DNA of 64,000 nt from JADJWR01 sp963847675 (GTDB taxonomy: Bacteria > Pseudomonadota > Gammaproteobacteria > Burkholderiales > Burkholderiaceae_F): positions 660,473 to 724,472 of the forward strand of contig CAWKAP010000008.1 in NCBI GenBank assembly GCA_963847675.1, written 5' to 3'. A program made the translations under genes and the position numbers. Positions 35,720-44,545 of the stretch are shown here, piece after piece. Within the stretch, counting starts at the first letter, position 1. Each line of letters starts with the position of its first letter. The notes beneath the pieces are model-generated. The model ran no database searches, was not told the origin of the DNA, and saw only the letters and a program-made list of their open reading frames with translations.

Positions 35720-37738
35720 TCATTTCAATTCCTCTTTGCTCAGCCGGACGAGCTGATCGCGAAGTGCGTCGAGCGTTCGCACCGGCAGCCGGCAGCTGCC
35801 GTGCCGGCAGAGGTAGGCCCGGCCGGCATCGCGCCTGGTGAGCAGCGGCAGCGCACCGGGCGGGCCGCTTACGAAAGTGACCAGCGGCGCGAACTCGGCG
35901 CGCGCGAGGTCCAGCGGGCCTGCCGGCGCCGGCAGCGCCAGCTGGGCGCCGTGCTCGTTCAGCAGCTGCGCCAGCAGCAGCGCCGGCGCGGCCGCGGGCA
36001 GTTCGAGCATTGCCGCCTGCCGCTCGATGCACTGCTGCGCGATCTCGGCCCAGTCGCCGCGCTCGTACACGCCGGCGAGGCGCAGCAGCAGTTCGCACGC
36101 CGCCGCCGTGCCGGAGGGCACGGCGCCGTCGAACAGGTCGCGCGCGCGGACGGGAAGGATGCCCGGCTCGCTGTCGTAGAAGCCGTCGTCGGCGACGTGG
36201 AAGCGCTTCAGCATCGCCGCGCACAGGTCATGGGCGTGCCGCATCCACGCCAGCTCGCCGGTGGCCGCGTGCAGTTCGAGCAGACCCAGCCCGACCTGCG
36301 CGTGGTCTGCCAGGTAGCTTTCGCTGCGCAGCACGCCATCGCGCCAGGCGTGGCGCAGCCGTCCGCCACTGTGCATCGTGTCGAGCAGGAACTTCGCCAG
36401 TTCGCGCGCCGCGTCGACGAGGTCGGCACGTCCGAGCAGGCGGCCGGTCTCGGCCAGCGCGCGCAGCGCCATGCCGTTCCAGTCGGCGAGCACCTTGTCG
36501 TCGGTGATCGGCCGGATGCGCTCGGCGCGGGCCGCGAGCAGGCGCTCGCGCACCGAACGCTCCCACTGCTGCCAGGCCGCGGGCGACAACGCGAGCCCGG
36601 CGCGCACCGGCTCCGGCTCGCGCCGCTCGAGCACGTTGACGCCGTGCTCCCAGTTGCCGCTTTCGGTCGCCCCGTACAGCCGCATCGCCGCCTCGGCGTC
36701 GGGGCCGAGCACTTCGCGCAGTTCCGCGGCGGTCCAGACGTAGAACTTGCCCTCGACGCCTTCGGAGTCGGCGTCCTGCGCCGAGCTGAAGGCGGCCCCC
36801 GCGGCCGCCGGATGCATCTCGCGCTGCAGGTACGCCAGCGTGTCTTCGGCGACGAAGCGCAGGCGCTCGTCGCCGGTCAGGCGCCAGGCGCCGACGTAGA
36901 CGCGAGCGAGCTGCGCGTTGTCGTACAGCATCTTTTCGAAGTGCGGCACGTGCCAGCGCTCGTCGGTCGAGTAGCGCGCGAAGCCGCCGCCGACATGGTC
37001 GTAGATGCCGCCGGCGGCCATGTGCGCGAGCGTCGCGACCAGCATGGCGCGCGCCTCGCGGTCGCCCAGCGCGGCCAGCGTGAGCAGGTACTGCAACAGG
37101 GGCGGCTGCGGGAACTTCGGCGCCGGCCCGAAACCGCCGTGCGTGCGGTCGAAGCCTTGCGCCAGCCGGGCCAGCGCCCGCGAATGCACGTCGTCGGCAG
37201 GCGGAGCGGGCGGCGCGACCGCGCCCTGCCGCACGTGCTCGAGCAGCGCCAGCCCCTGCCGCTCGAGTTCGGTGCGCTGCTCTTTCCAGGCCGTGGCGAT
37301 TGCGCGCAGCACCTCGGCAAACGCGGGCAGCCCGTGGCGCGCACGCGGCGGGAAATAGGTGCCGCCGTAGAACGGCGCCAGGCGGGGCGTGAGGAACATG
37401 TTCATCGGCCAGCCGCCGCGGCCGGTCAGCGCCTGCAGCACGGTCATGTAGACGTGGTCGACGTCGGGCAGCTCCTCGCGGTCGACCTTGATCGCGACGA
37501 AGCCGTCGGCGAGCAGGCGCGCGATCTCCTCGTCCTCGAAGCTCTCGCGCTCCATCACGTGGCACCAGTGGCAGGTCGCGTAGCCGACCGACAGCAGGAT
37601 CGGCTTGTCCTCGGTGCGCGCCTTCGTGAAGGCCTCTTCGCCCCACGGGTACCAGTCGACCGGGTTGTGCGCGTGCTGCAGCAGGTACGGGCTCGTCTCG
37701 CGGGCCAGCCGGTTCGAGAACTTCGGTGCGCTCGGCAT
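35720..37738 (-). CDS. YyaL/SSP411-type thioredoxin-domain protein
   Basis: A 672-residue protein. It has an N-terminal thioredoxin-like domain with the active site YATCHWCHVMERESF (about residues 53-67) and a long C-terminal alpha/alpha six-barrel related to N-acylglucosamine epimerases (GGIYDHVGGGFARYSTDERW, YDNAQLARVYVGAW). This architecture is the conserved YyaL (DUF255) family found from bacteria to human SPATA20; its activity is not established. It stands alone. Confidence 0.92.
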   Translation of the reverse strand: MPSAPKFSNRLARETSPYLLQHAHNPVDWYPWGEEAFTKARTEDKPILLSVGYATCHWCHVMERESFEDEEIARLLADGFVAIKVDREELPDVDHVYMTVLQALTGRGGWPMNMFLTPRLAPFYGGTYFPPRARHGLPAFAEVLRAIATAWKEQRTELERQGLALLEHVRQGAVAPPAPPADDVHSRALARLAQGFDRTHGGFGPAPKFPQPPLLQYLLTLAALGDREARAMLVATLAHMAAGGIYDHVGGGFARYSTDERWHVPHFEKMLYDNAQLARVYVGAWRLTGDERLRFVAEDTLAYLQREMHPAAAGAAFSSAQDADSEGVEGKFYVWTAAELREVLGPDAEAAMRLYGATESGNWEHGVNVLERREPEPVRAGLALSPAAWQQWERSVRERLLAARAERIRPITDDKVLADWNGMALRALAETGRLLGRADLVDAARELAKFLLDTMHSGGRLRHAWRDGVLRSESYLADHAQVGLGLLELHAATGELAWMRHAHDLCAAMLKRFHVADDGFYDSEPGILPVRARDLFDGAVPSGTAAACELLLRLAGVYERGDWAEIAQQCIERQAAMLELPAAAPALLLAQLLNEHGAQLALPAPAGPLDLARAEFAPLVTFVSGPPGALPLLTRRDAGRAYLCRHGSCRLPVRTLDALRDQLVRLSKEELK

Positions 37739-37790
37739 GCGGTGTTCCGCTCGGGGCAGCAGTCAAGCGTAAGCGGAACCTGCGGCCGGC

Positions 37791-38033
37791 TCAGTCACGG
37801 CTTCCCGGCACGGCGCCGCGAGTGAACGCGGCAAGTTCCCACTCGCCGGTTGCCTCGGCGTATCTCAGTACGTACAGGTTCCCGTCGTCGGCATCGACGC
37901 GGAACCAGCGCTGCGCCGGCGCGAACCAGCGGTCGACGATCGCGCGGACGGCGAGGCGTCGCTCGCCGAGCCAGAACGCCGTCGGCTCCTGTTCGGCGCG
38001 GTAGCCGGCATAGCACTCGACGCGGATCGCCAT
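37791..38033 (-). CDS. DUF6504-like small protein
   Basis: An 80-residue protein: MAIRVECYAGYRAEQEPTAF, then LDRWF-type segment VDRWFAPAQRWFRVDADDGNLYVLRY and a terminal ATGEWELAAF. This pattern of a beta-rich domain is seen in small proteins assigned to DUF6504, of unknown function, often found near translesion-polymerase genes in other genomes. Here the neighbour is the YyaL gene 52 bp downstream. The 243 bp upstream to the next gene show nothing recognisable. Confidence 0.6.
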   Translation of the reverse strand: MAIRVECYAGYRAEQEPTAFWLGERRLAVRAIVDRWFAPAQRWFRVDADDGNLYVLRYAEATGEWELAAFTRGAVPGSRD

Positions 38034-38276
38034 CGGTCCACGATAACGCGACCGCGCGATCCTCGATCCGGCGATCCGCGCCCGCGAGCCACTTGCGCGT
38101 TCGCGCGCCTCCGGCGCGCAAGGACTGCCCGCGTCGCGCAGCTTCGGCATCGACGGCCGTGCGCCGGCCCCCTTCGGAGGTCTCGAGATAGGTTCTACAG
38201 TTCCGCCTGCGTGGAACCGGCGTCTCGATGATGGCGACGCCGGGTTCAACGCAGATCGTTACGCGGCTCCTTCGCC

Positions 38277-39206
38277 TTGTCCAAGCCTCCAGCTCCGTTC
38301 GCCCGCCCAACGCGCGAGCCGCCGAGCCAGCGCGCCGCGCTGCTGCTCGCCTTCGCCCTCGTGCTCGTCTGGGGTGCGAACTTCAGCGTGCAGAAAGCGG
38401 TCTTCAACGCGCTGGGGCCGGGCGGATTCCTGTTCGCCCGCTATCTGATCATGCCGGTATGCGCGGTGCTGCTGCTGTGGCAGCGCTACGGCACGCACTG
38501 GCCCGCGCTGTCGCGAAGCGAACTCTGGGCGCTTGCCCGGCTGGGCCTGATGGGCCACCTGCTGCACGTCGGCCTGGTGACCTACGGCATCCACTGGTCG
38601 ACCGCGTTCTCCAGTTCGCTGATTCTTGCGCTGGGCCCGGTGTTCACGCTGCTGCTGCTGCGCCGCGCCGGCTACGAGCGGCTGACCCGCGCGCAGGTGG
38701 CCGGCGTGGCAGTCGCGTGCATCGGCGTGCTGATCTTTCTCTCCGACAAGCTGTTGCGCGCGCGCTGGCAGGCGAGCAGCGGCGACCTGGTGCTGCTGGT
38801 GGCTGCGGCGTTCTTCTCCGCCTACACGGTGGCCGCCAAGCCGCTGATCGAGAAACATGGCGGCATCACGGTGATGGCGTACGGCACGCTCGCCGGCAGC
38901 CTGCCGGTGGTGCTGCTGAGCCTGCCCGCGGGCCTGACGGTGGACTGGACCGCGGTGCCGGTCGCGATCTGGGCCGGCACGCTGTGGGCGGTGATCGTCT
39001 CGGCCTTCATCGGCTGGATCGTGTGGGGCTGGGTCAACGCGGTGCGCGGCGTGGCACGCACCGCACCGCTGATGTACCTGATGCCGCCGGTGGCCGGCCT
39101 GGTGGCCTGGCTCGCGGTGGGCGAGAGCTACACCTGGGTCAAGCTCGGCGGCGCCGCGGTCACGCTCGGCGGGGTGGCGCTGGCGCAGTTCGGCAGGCGG
39201 GGCTGA
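38277..39206 (+). CDS. EamA/DMT-family transporter
   Basis: A 309-residue drug/metabolite transporter with about ten hydrophobic segments and two EamA repeats (LLAFALVLVWGANFSVQKAVF, then DLVLLVAAAFFSAYTVAAKPLIE). The substrate is unknown, though exporters of amino acids or drugs are common in the family. The start is a TTG at 38277; no better ATG or GTG is present before the first membrane span, so the exact start is uncertain. Confidence 0.85.
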   Translation: MSKPPAPFARPTREPPSQRAALLLAFALVLVWGANFSVQKAVFNALGPGGFLFARYLIMPVCAVLLLWQRYGTHWPALSRSELWALARLGLMGHLLHVGLVTYGIHWSTAFSSSLILALGPVFTLLLLRRAGYERLTRAQVAGVAVACIGVLIFLSDKLLRARWQASSGDLVLLVAAAFFSAYTVAAKPLIEKHGGITVMAYGTLAGSLPVVLLSLPAGLTVDWTAVPVAIWAGTLWAVIVSAFIGWIVWGWVNAVRGVARTAPLMYLMPPVAGLVAWLAVGESYTWVKLGGAAVTLGGVALAQFGRRG

Positions 39207-39321
39207 CGCCGCGCGGTGTTCGGGGCAGGGGCCGCGACATGCGCCGCCACTTGACCTCGGTCACCTCCGCGGTCTCCCGTCGGCGTAGTTTTTTCTTCAG
39301 GAACGACGCGAAGGAGGTTGT

Positions 39322-40509
39322 ATGGAAGCGTTCCTGTTCAGCGGCGTACTGGATCTGCCGTGGTGGGGTGTCGCGCTGGTCGCGCTGGGCCTGACCCACG
39401 TCACCATCGCTTCGGTCACGATCTTCCTGCATCGGCACCAGGCGCACCATGCGCTGGCGCTGCATCCGGTGGCGAGCCATTTCTTCCGCTTCTGGCTGTG
39501 GCTCACCACCGGGATGGTCACCCGCGAATGGGCGGCGGTGCACCGCAAGCACCACGCCAAATGCGACACGCCCGAAGACCCGCACAGCCCGCAGGTGCTG
39601 GGCATCAACCGCGTGCTGTGGGGCGGCGTGTTCCTGTACGTGAAGGAGGCCAACCGGCCGGAGACGCTCGAGCGCTACGGGCACGGCACGCCCGACGACT
39701 GGCTCGAGCGCAACCTGTATTCGCGGTACGCGTCGCTCGGGCTCATCCTGATGGGCCTGGTCGACGTCGTGCTGTTCGGCATCGTGCCCGGCCTGCTCGT
39801 CGTGGCGACGCAGATCGTATGGATCCCGTTCTGGGCCGCCGGCGTGATCAACGGCATCGGTCACTACTGGGGCTACCGCCACTGGCCCACCGCGGATGCC
39901 AGCACCAACATCTTCCCGGTCGGCATCCTGATCGGCGGCGAGGAGCTGCACAACAACCACCACGCCTACCCGACCTCGGCCAGGCTCTCGGCCAAGTGGT
40001 ACGAGTTCGACATCGGCTGGCTGTACATCCGCATGCTCGCGGCGCTGGGGCTGGCGCAGGTCAAGCACGTCGCGCCCCGGCCGCACCTTTCTGCGGCCAA
40101 GCCGGTCGTCGATCTGCAGACGCTGCAGGCGGTGATCAGCTGCCGCTACGACGTGCTGGCCAGGTACGCGAAGTCGCTCAAGACCATCTACGGCGAGGAG
40201 ATCGCCAAGCTGCGGCGCAGCGCTCCCGACGAAGCGCGCGCGCTGCGCAGCCTGAGGCCCCGGCTGCTGGCGCGCGACGAGAAGACGCTGCGCGAAGACG
40301 AGCGCGCCAGGCTCGCCGCCGCGCTGCCGAAGTCGCGCACGCTGCAGACGATGGTCGCCATGCGGCGCGAACTCGCTGCCGTTTGGGGGCGCTCGACCGC
40401 CACCCGCGAGCAGCTCGTCAGGCAGTTGCAGGACTGGTGCGAGCGGGCGGAGGCGAGCGGCATCCGGTCGCTGGCCGAGTTCTCGCAGCAGCTGCGCCGC
40501 TACGCGTAA
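39322..40509 (+). CDS. Acyl-CoA/fatty acid desaturase (delta-9 type)
   Basis: Membrane di-iron desaturase of 395 residues. The three histidine boxes are HRHQAHHAL, HRKHHAKCDTPEDPHSP and ELHNNHHAYP. This arrangement matches bacterial acyl-CoA or acyl-lipid delta-9 desaturases that maintain membrane fluidity. A C-terminal charged helical extension (about residues 250-395) is longer than the catalytic core needs. GGAGG lies 7 bases before the ATG. Confidence 0.92.
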   Translation: MEAFLFSGVLDLPWWGVALVALGLTHVTIASVTIFLHRHQAHHALALHPVASHFFRFWLWLTTGMVTREWAAVHRKHHAKCDTPEDPHSPQVLGINRVLWGGVFLYVKEANRPETLERYGHGTPDDWLERNLYSRYASLGLILMGLVDVVLFGIVPGLLVVATQIVWIPFWAAGVINGIGHYWGYRHWPTADASTNIFPVGILIGGEELHNNHHAYPTSARLSAKWYEFDIGWLYIRMLAALGLAQVKHVAPRPHLSAAKPVVDLQTLQAVISCRYDVLARYAKSLKTIYGEEIAKLRRSAPDEARALRSLRPRLLARDEKTLREDERARLAAALPKSRTLQTMVAMRRELAAVWGRSTATREQLVRQLQDWCERAEASGIRSLAEFSQQLRRYA

Positions 40510-40565
40510 CGCGCGGCGTCGCCTGAGTGTGGGCCGCCGGCGTCGCGCCCGCGGCGGGAAGCGCT

Positions 40566-41580
40566 CTATTGCAGCTCGAAGCGATATGAAGCCAGCCCTC
40601 GTCCCTGCGAGGTCAGCGCCTCGCCGGGCCTTGCCCTTCAGGTACCGGTCGAGAAACGCGATGCCGTAGCGGTTGATCAGGGCGACGTTGGGCCGAGCCT
40701 TCTGGCACGCCGCCGCGTCGGGCGACCCGGTGCAGGCGAGGTTGGTCCACTCGAAGTGCGTGCCGCCGGCGAGCGTGACGAAGAACTTCGGCGGCGCGGT
40801 CAGTGCGTAGGCGCCCCGCGGCCCTTCGAGGCTCGTCGTCATGCCCCAGTCGAGCTCCGCGCCCTGGTACATCACCGGCACGCCGAGCCGCGCCAGCGTG
40901 CCTCGCGCCATGAAGGGCAGCACGTACGGCGAAAGCGCCAGCACCGCCTTGACCTGCGGCGTCTTCCACGCGGGCCAGCCGCCGGCCATGCCGATCACCG
41001 CGTAGCCGCCCAGCGAATGACCGACGGCGCCGACGCGCGAGGCGTCCGTGACGTGCGACAGCTGCGGATCGGCCGCCACGCGAGCAATCACCGCGCGCAG
41101 ATCGTGCAGGCGACCGACTTCGCTGCGGTCGCTCCAGCGCGACGGGTCGAGGAACGACCGGTCGATGCGCAGCCTGCCGAGATCCAGTGCTTCGGCGCCG
41201 ATGCGGCAGACCGCGTCGCCATGATCGGGCGCCGCGACGACGTAGCCGTGGCGGGCGAGTTCCTCGGTCAGCGCGATCGACTGCAACGCGCAGCCGCCCC
41301 AGCCGTGCGAGAACAGCACCAGCGGCACGGGCGGACACGCCGCGGGCGGCGCGTCCCTGGCCACGCTGCTCGCGAAGTCGCCGGCGGATCGCGAGCGCCG
41401 CTGCTCGGCTGCTGCGGTCGGGTACCACACGGCCACCTTGCGGTCGCCGTCCAGCGTCAGGACGCGATAACCGGCCGAGAAGCGGGCGCTGCAGTCGGCC
41501 GCCTGCGCCGGCAGGCACGCGACGAGCATGAGCGCGAGGGCGCCGAGCAGTGAGACAAGCGATGAACGCCGCATCGTCAT
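40566..41580 (-). CDS. Secreted alpha/beta hydrolase (acetylhydrolase-like), frameshift near 3' end
   Basis: Signal peptide (SLVSLLGALALMLVACLPAQA), then an alpha/beta hydrolase with oxyanion segment LVLFSHGWGGCALQ, nucleophile VGAVGHSLGGYAVIG and a late histidine in GGTHFEWTN, similar to platelet-activating-factor acetylhydrolase-type enzymes. After FLDRYLKGKARR the literal frame continues for hundreds of codons antisense to the desaturase gene. A one-base shift at about 40617 gives EALTSQGRG, then SYRFELQ and a stop at 40566, the expected family length of about 338. I use that end. Confidence 0.75.
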
Positions 41581-41875
41581 GCCGCAGGGTAACAACGAGC
41601 GTGCCGGCGAAGGTGACAGACGTCGTTCGCCTCGACGCGGGTCGCGTTGCCACGGCGTCAGCGCGTGGGCATCCGATCACCGAAGCGACGCCGCGAGCCG
41701 CTCGGCGATTCCCTTCACTCCGGGCCGTCCGACGGCTGGGCGCCAGGGGCGGCAAGCGAAGGGTGGGTCATTAGGGGAGCCGCACAGAAACGAACGAGCG
41801 GCAGCCACGCCCTCGATCGAATGCTTTGTGGCTGCCGCTACAATCGCGTACAACATTGTTCAACGGGCGACTCTC

Positions 41876-42103
41876 ATGCTCAAGACCATCGCCAGGATCG
41901 GCAATTCGCAGGGTCTGATCTTCGATGCTGCGCTGCGCGAACTCACCGGCCTGAAGGCCGGTGACGAAGTCAACGTGACGATCCATGAGGGCGGGGCGAT
42001 CGTGATCACGCCGATGCGGCCCACCATCGCGGCAGCTGACGCAGGCGCCGCTGCCAGGGCGCTGATCAAGCGCAACGCCGCCCTGTTCAAGCGCCTTGCC
42101 TAG
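41876..42103 (+). CDS. AbrB/MazE-type antitoxin of a Doc module
   Basis: A 75-residue SpoVT/AbrB swapped-hairpin protein: TIARIGNSQGLIFDAALRELTGLKAGDEVNV is the DNA-binding fold, and the C-terminal residues ARALIKRNAALFKRLA probably bind and neutralise the toxin. The toxin gene overlaps its end by 8 bp. AbrB-like antitoxins usually repress their own operon; a TACAAT-like -10 (41839-41844) and the palindrome AACATTGTT (41852-41860) lie just upstream. Confidence 0.85.
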   Translation: MLKTIARIGNSQGLIFDAALRELTGLKAGDEVNVTIHEGGAIVITPMRPTIAAADAGAAARALIKRNAALFKRLA

Positions 42104-42515
42104 GGCCGCGATCACCCACCTCGACGTGGAGGCCGTACTGGCCATCCACGCCGAGGTGCTGGCGGCGCATGGCGGCGGAGGCGGTATCCGCGACCGGGCG
42201 CTGCTGGAGTCCGCAGTGGCGGCGCCGCAGGCCTCGTCGGGAGGCGCGCCGCTGCTGACCGAACTGACCGAGATCGCCGCGGCCTATTTGTTCTACCTGT
42301 GCCGCAACCATCCATTTGTCGACGGCAACAAGCGCACCGCGCTGGCCGCCTGCCTCGTCTTCCTTCAGGTCAATGACGCATTGCCCGACCCCGGGCTTCC
42401 GGCACGCGATGTCGATACCTGGGAGGCGCTGGTCATCGATGTGGCTGCCTCCCGCGCCGATCGCCTCGTGCTGACGAAACGCCTGAGGAAATTGCTGCGC
42501 CGGCAGCTGCGCTGA
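42096..42515 (+). CDS. doc: Death-on-curing (Doc/Fic) family toxin
   Basis: A 139-residue Doc-type protein. The Fic-core motif NHPFVDGNKRTAL (His72 to Arg80) is intact, with the Doc pattern IRDRALLESAVAAPQ upstream. Doc of phage P1 phosphorylates elongation factor Tu and blocks translation. The start is TTG 42096, overlapping the antitoxin stop, which is typical of coupled toxin-antitoxin pairs. No nearby prophage genes were seen, so this is a chromosomal module. Confidence 0.88.
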   Translation: MPRAAITHLDVEAVLAIHAEVLAAHGGGGGIRDRALLESAVAAPQASSGGAPLLTELTEIAAAYLFYLCRNHPFVDGNKRTALAACLVFLQVNDALPDPGLPARDVDTWEALVIDVAASRADRLVLTKRLRKLLRRQLR

Positions 42516-42602
42516 AGTTGAGCAGCGGCACGGCTCCCGCGCGGGCGAGGTGCCGCGGCTAAGCTGCGCAACGTGAACCGCGCCGCAACGACATCACAAT
42601 CC

Positions 42603-43241
42603 ATGCTCCGCTACGAAACGATCCCCGTCACGCCGTTCCAGCAGAACTGCTCATTGATCTGGTGCGACCGCACGCTGGAGGCGGCGGTGATCGATCCGGG
42701 CGGCGAGATCGATCGCATCGTCGCTGCCGCGCAGCGGCACGGCGTGCGCATCACGCAGATCCTGCTCACGCACGCGCACATCGACCACGCCGGCGGCACC
42801 GGTGAGCTGGCGCGCCGCCTCGGCGTGCCGATCGTCGGGCCGCATCCGGATGACCAGTACTGGATCGACGGGCTGGCGCAGCAGTCGCGGATGTTCGGCA
42901 TGGCGGCGGCCGAGCCGTTTACGCCGACCCGCTGGCTGGCCGATGGCGACTCGGTGCAGGTCGGCGAGGTGACGCTCACCGTGCGGCACACGCCGGGCCA
43001 CACGCCGGGGCACGTGGTGTTCCACGATGCCGGGAGCCGGCGCGCCTTCGTCGGCGACGTGCTGTTTGCGGGCAGCATCGGCCGCACCGACTTGCCGGGC
43101 GGCGACTACGACACGCTGATCGCCAGCATTACCGGCCGCCTGTGGCCGTTCGGCGACGAGACGGTGTTCGTCCCCGGCCACGGTCCCGAGAGCACCTTCG
43201 GCCGCGAGCGGCGCGCCAACCCCTACGTGGGCGGCACCTGA
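42603..43241 (+). CDS. Metallo-beta-lactamase-fold hydrolase, YcbL/glyoxalase II-like
   Basis: A 212-residue zinc hydrolase. The metal-binding motif is LLTHAHIDHAGG, with further ligands in RHTPGHTPGHVVF, FVGDVLFAGSIGRTD and FVPGHGPES. The PFQQNCSLIW start and short length match YcbL, a type of glyoxalase II that hydrolyses S-lactoylglutathione. ATG 42603 aligns with the family; GTG 42573 is an alternative. Confidence 0.9.
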   Translation: MLRYETIPVTPFQQNCSLIWCDRTLEAAVIDPGGEIDRIVAAAQRHGVRITQILLTHAHIDHAGGTGELARRLGVPIVGPHPDDQYWIDGLAQQSRMFGMAAAEPFTPTRWLADGDSVQVGEVTLTVRHTPGHTPGHVVFHDAGSRRAFVGDVLFAGSIGRTDLPGGDYDTLIASITGRLWPFGDETVFVPGHGPESTFGRERRANPYVGGT

Positions 43242-43253
43242 GCGGTTGCTGCG

Positions 43254-43793
43254 CTACGCGGCGGACGCCAGCGCGATCTCGTACTCGCGCAGGAAGTCCG
43301 CGCCGATGTCGATCGCGGGATCGATCTGGCGGAACGCGGCGTACATGATCGCCAGCAGGTGCAGCCCCGAGTAGGCCCCCGGCAGCGTCTTCAGCTCGTA
43401 CTTCGGCGCCGGGTCGGCGATGTCGAGTCCGCGTTCGCTGAGCAGCGCGATTTCGAGCGCGGTTTCCTCGCGCCGCCGAGGCCCGAGTTCGTCGAACCGG
43501 ACCAGCGCGCCGGCGATGTAGTGCACGACGTCCACGCGGACTTCGCCGTGGTCGACGCAGCGGATGCTCGCCTGCGCGATGCGCGTGCGCAGCGCCTCGG
43601 CCTGGCGCACGAGCGGTGCATCCGGAAACCGCGCGATCAGGTCGGCGCAAAGGCGATCGGCCTCCGGCAGGTGCTCGCGGCCGAGCGCTGCGAGGCACTG
43701 CGCCAGCTCGAGGATCGACGACGGATCTCCGGAGCGCTGGCGCAGCGCGGCGATTTCGTCGTGGGTTGCGTGCGTTGGCGCGGCGGAGGGCAT
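43254..43793 (-). CDS. Conserved hypothetical protein
   Basis: A 179-residue, soluble-looking helical protein (ILELAQCLAALGREHLPEAD, VRQAEALRTRIAQA) with no signal peptide and no motif that I recognise; the helical pairs are reminiscent of TPR-like repeats. Its codon use is as ordinary as that of its neighbours. It is convergent with the YcbL-like gene and divergent from the phosphatase gene. Confidence 0.6.
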   Translation of the reverse strand: MPSAAPTHATHDEIAALRQRSGDPSSILELAQCLAALGREHLPEADRLCADLIARFPDAPLVRQAEALRTRIAQASIRCVDHGEVRVDVVHYIAGALVRFDELGPRRREETALEIALLSERGLDIADPAPKYELKTLPGAYSGLHLLAIMYAAFRQIDPAIDIGADFLREYEIALASAA

Positions 43794-43918
43794 GGGGGGA
43801 AAGTCTATCGGCGCGGCGCGCCCGGAACGACAGCGCTACAGTGTTCGCGCCTGCCTCAGCGGGCGCGCCAGGGAGCATCGCGCCTGCGATCAGGCGTTGC
43901 CGGGAACGGGAGTCGCCA

Positions 43919-44494
43919 ATGTTCAACTGGATGACCAGCGACAGGAACCCGCTGCAGATCGACGCCGTGCCGGTGCCCGGCACGCCGGGGCTGATCGGCA
44001 TGACGCTTTGCCCGGGCAAGAAGGATCCGTATGCCGCCTTCGGCACATGGGACCGCGACCTCGCGGCCGACCTGCAGGCGATCGGCGACTGGGGCGCGTC
44101 GACCATCGTCAGCCTGATGCAGGAGCACGAGTTCAAGCTGCTCGGACTGGCGAGTTTCGAGACACACGTCGCGCCGCGCTTCCGCTGGCACTGGCTGCCG
44201 ATCCCGGACGGAGGTATTCCGGACGAGGCATTCGATCGGCAATGGGCGGGTGCCGGCCCCGAGCTGCGCGAGCGGCTCGTCGCCGGCGAACGCGTGCTGG
44301 TGCACTGCCGTGCCGGGCTCGGCCGCACCGGCCTGATCGCCTCGCGGCTGCTGGTCGAGTTCGGCATGACGCCGCTGCAGGCACTGAACGCCGTGCGCCG
44401 CGCGCGGCCGGGCACGGTCGAGACGATGCTGCAGGAGCACTACGTGCTGCGCCTGGTGCAGATCGGCGGAGGCGGTGCGTCGCCGCCGCGGTGA
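43919..44494 (+). CDS. Dual-specificity/tyrosine-phosphatase-like protein
   Basis: A 191-residue cysteine phosphatase. The signature loop is VHCRAGLGRTG, with Cys130 and Arg136, and the general acid is probably Asp97 in LPIPDGGIP. It resembles the bacterial relatives of CDKN3-type phosphatases. The substrate (protein or phosphoinositide-like) is unknown. It is convergent with the MFS gene. Confidence 0.87.
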   Translation: MFNWMTSDRNPLQIDAVPVPGTPGLIGMTLCPGKKDPYAAFGTWDRDLAADLQAIGDWGASTIVSLMQEHEFKLLGLASFETHVAPRFRWHWLPIPDGGIPDEAFDRQWAGAGPELRERLVAGERVLVHCRAGLGRTGLIASRLLVEFGMTPLQALNAVRRARPGTVETMLQEHYVLRLVQIGGGGASPPR

Positions 44495-44545
44495 TGGCGT
44501 GCTGCGCGCGCGCCGCGTGACCCGGCCCGGCGAAGATTCGGCGGC

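Noticed and set aside
39244..39295. Phrase resembling a widespread GGAGACCGCGGAGG-type intergenic repeat before the desaturase gene
   Set aside because: Only one degenerate copy visible; cannot be called a repeat from this window.
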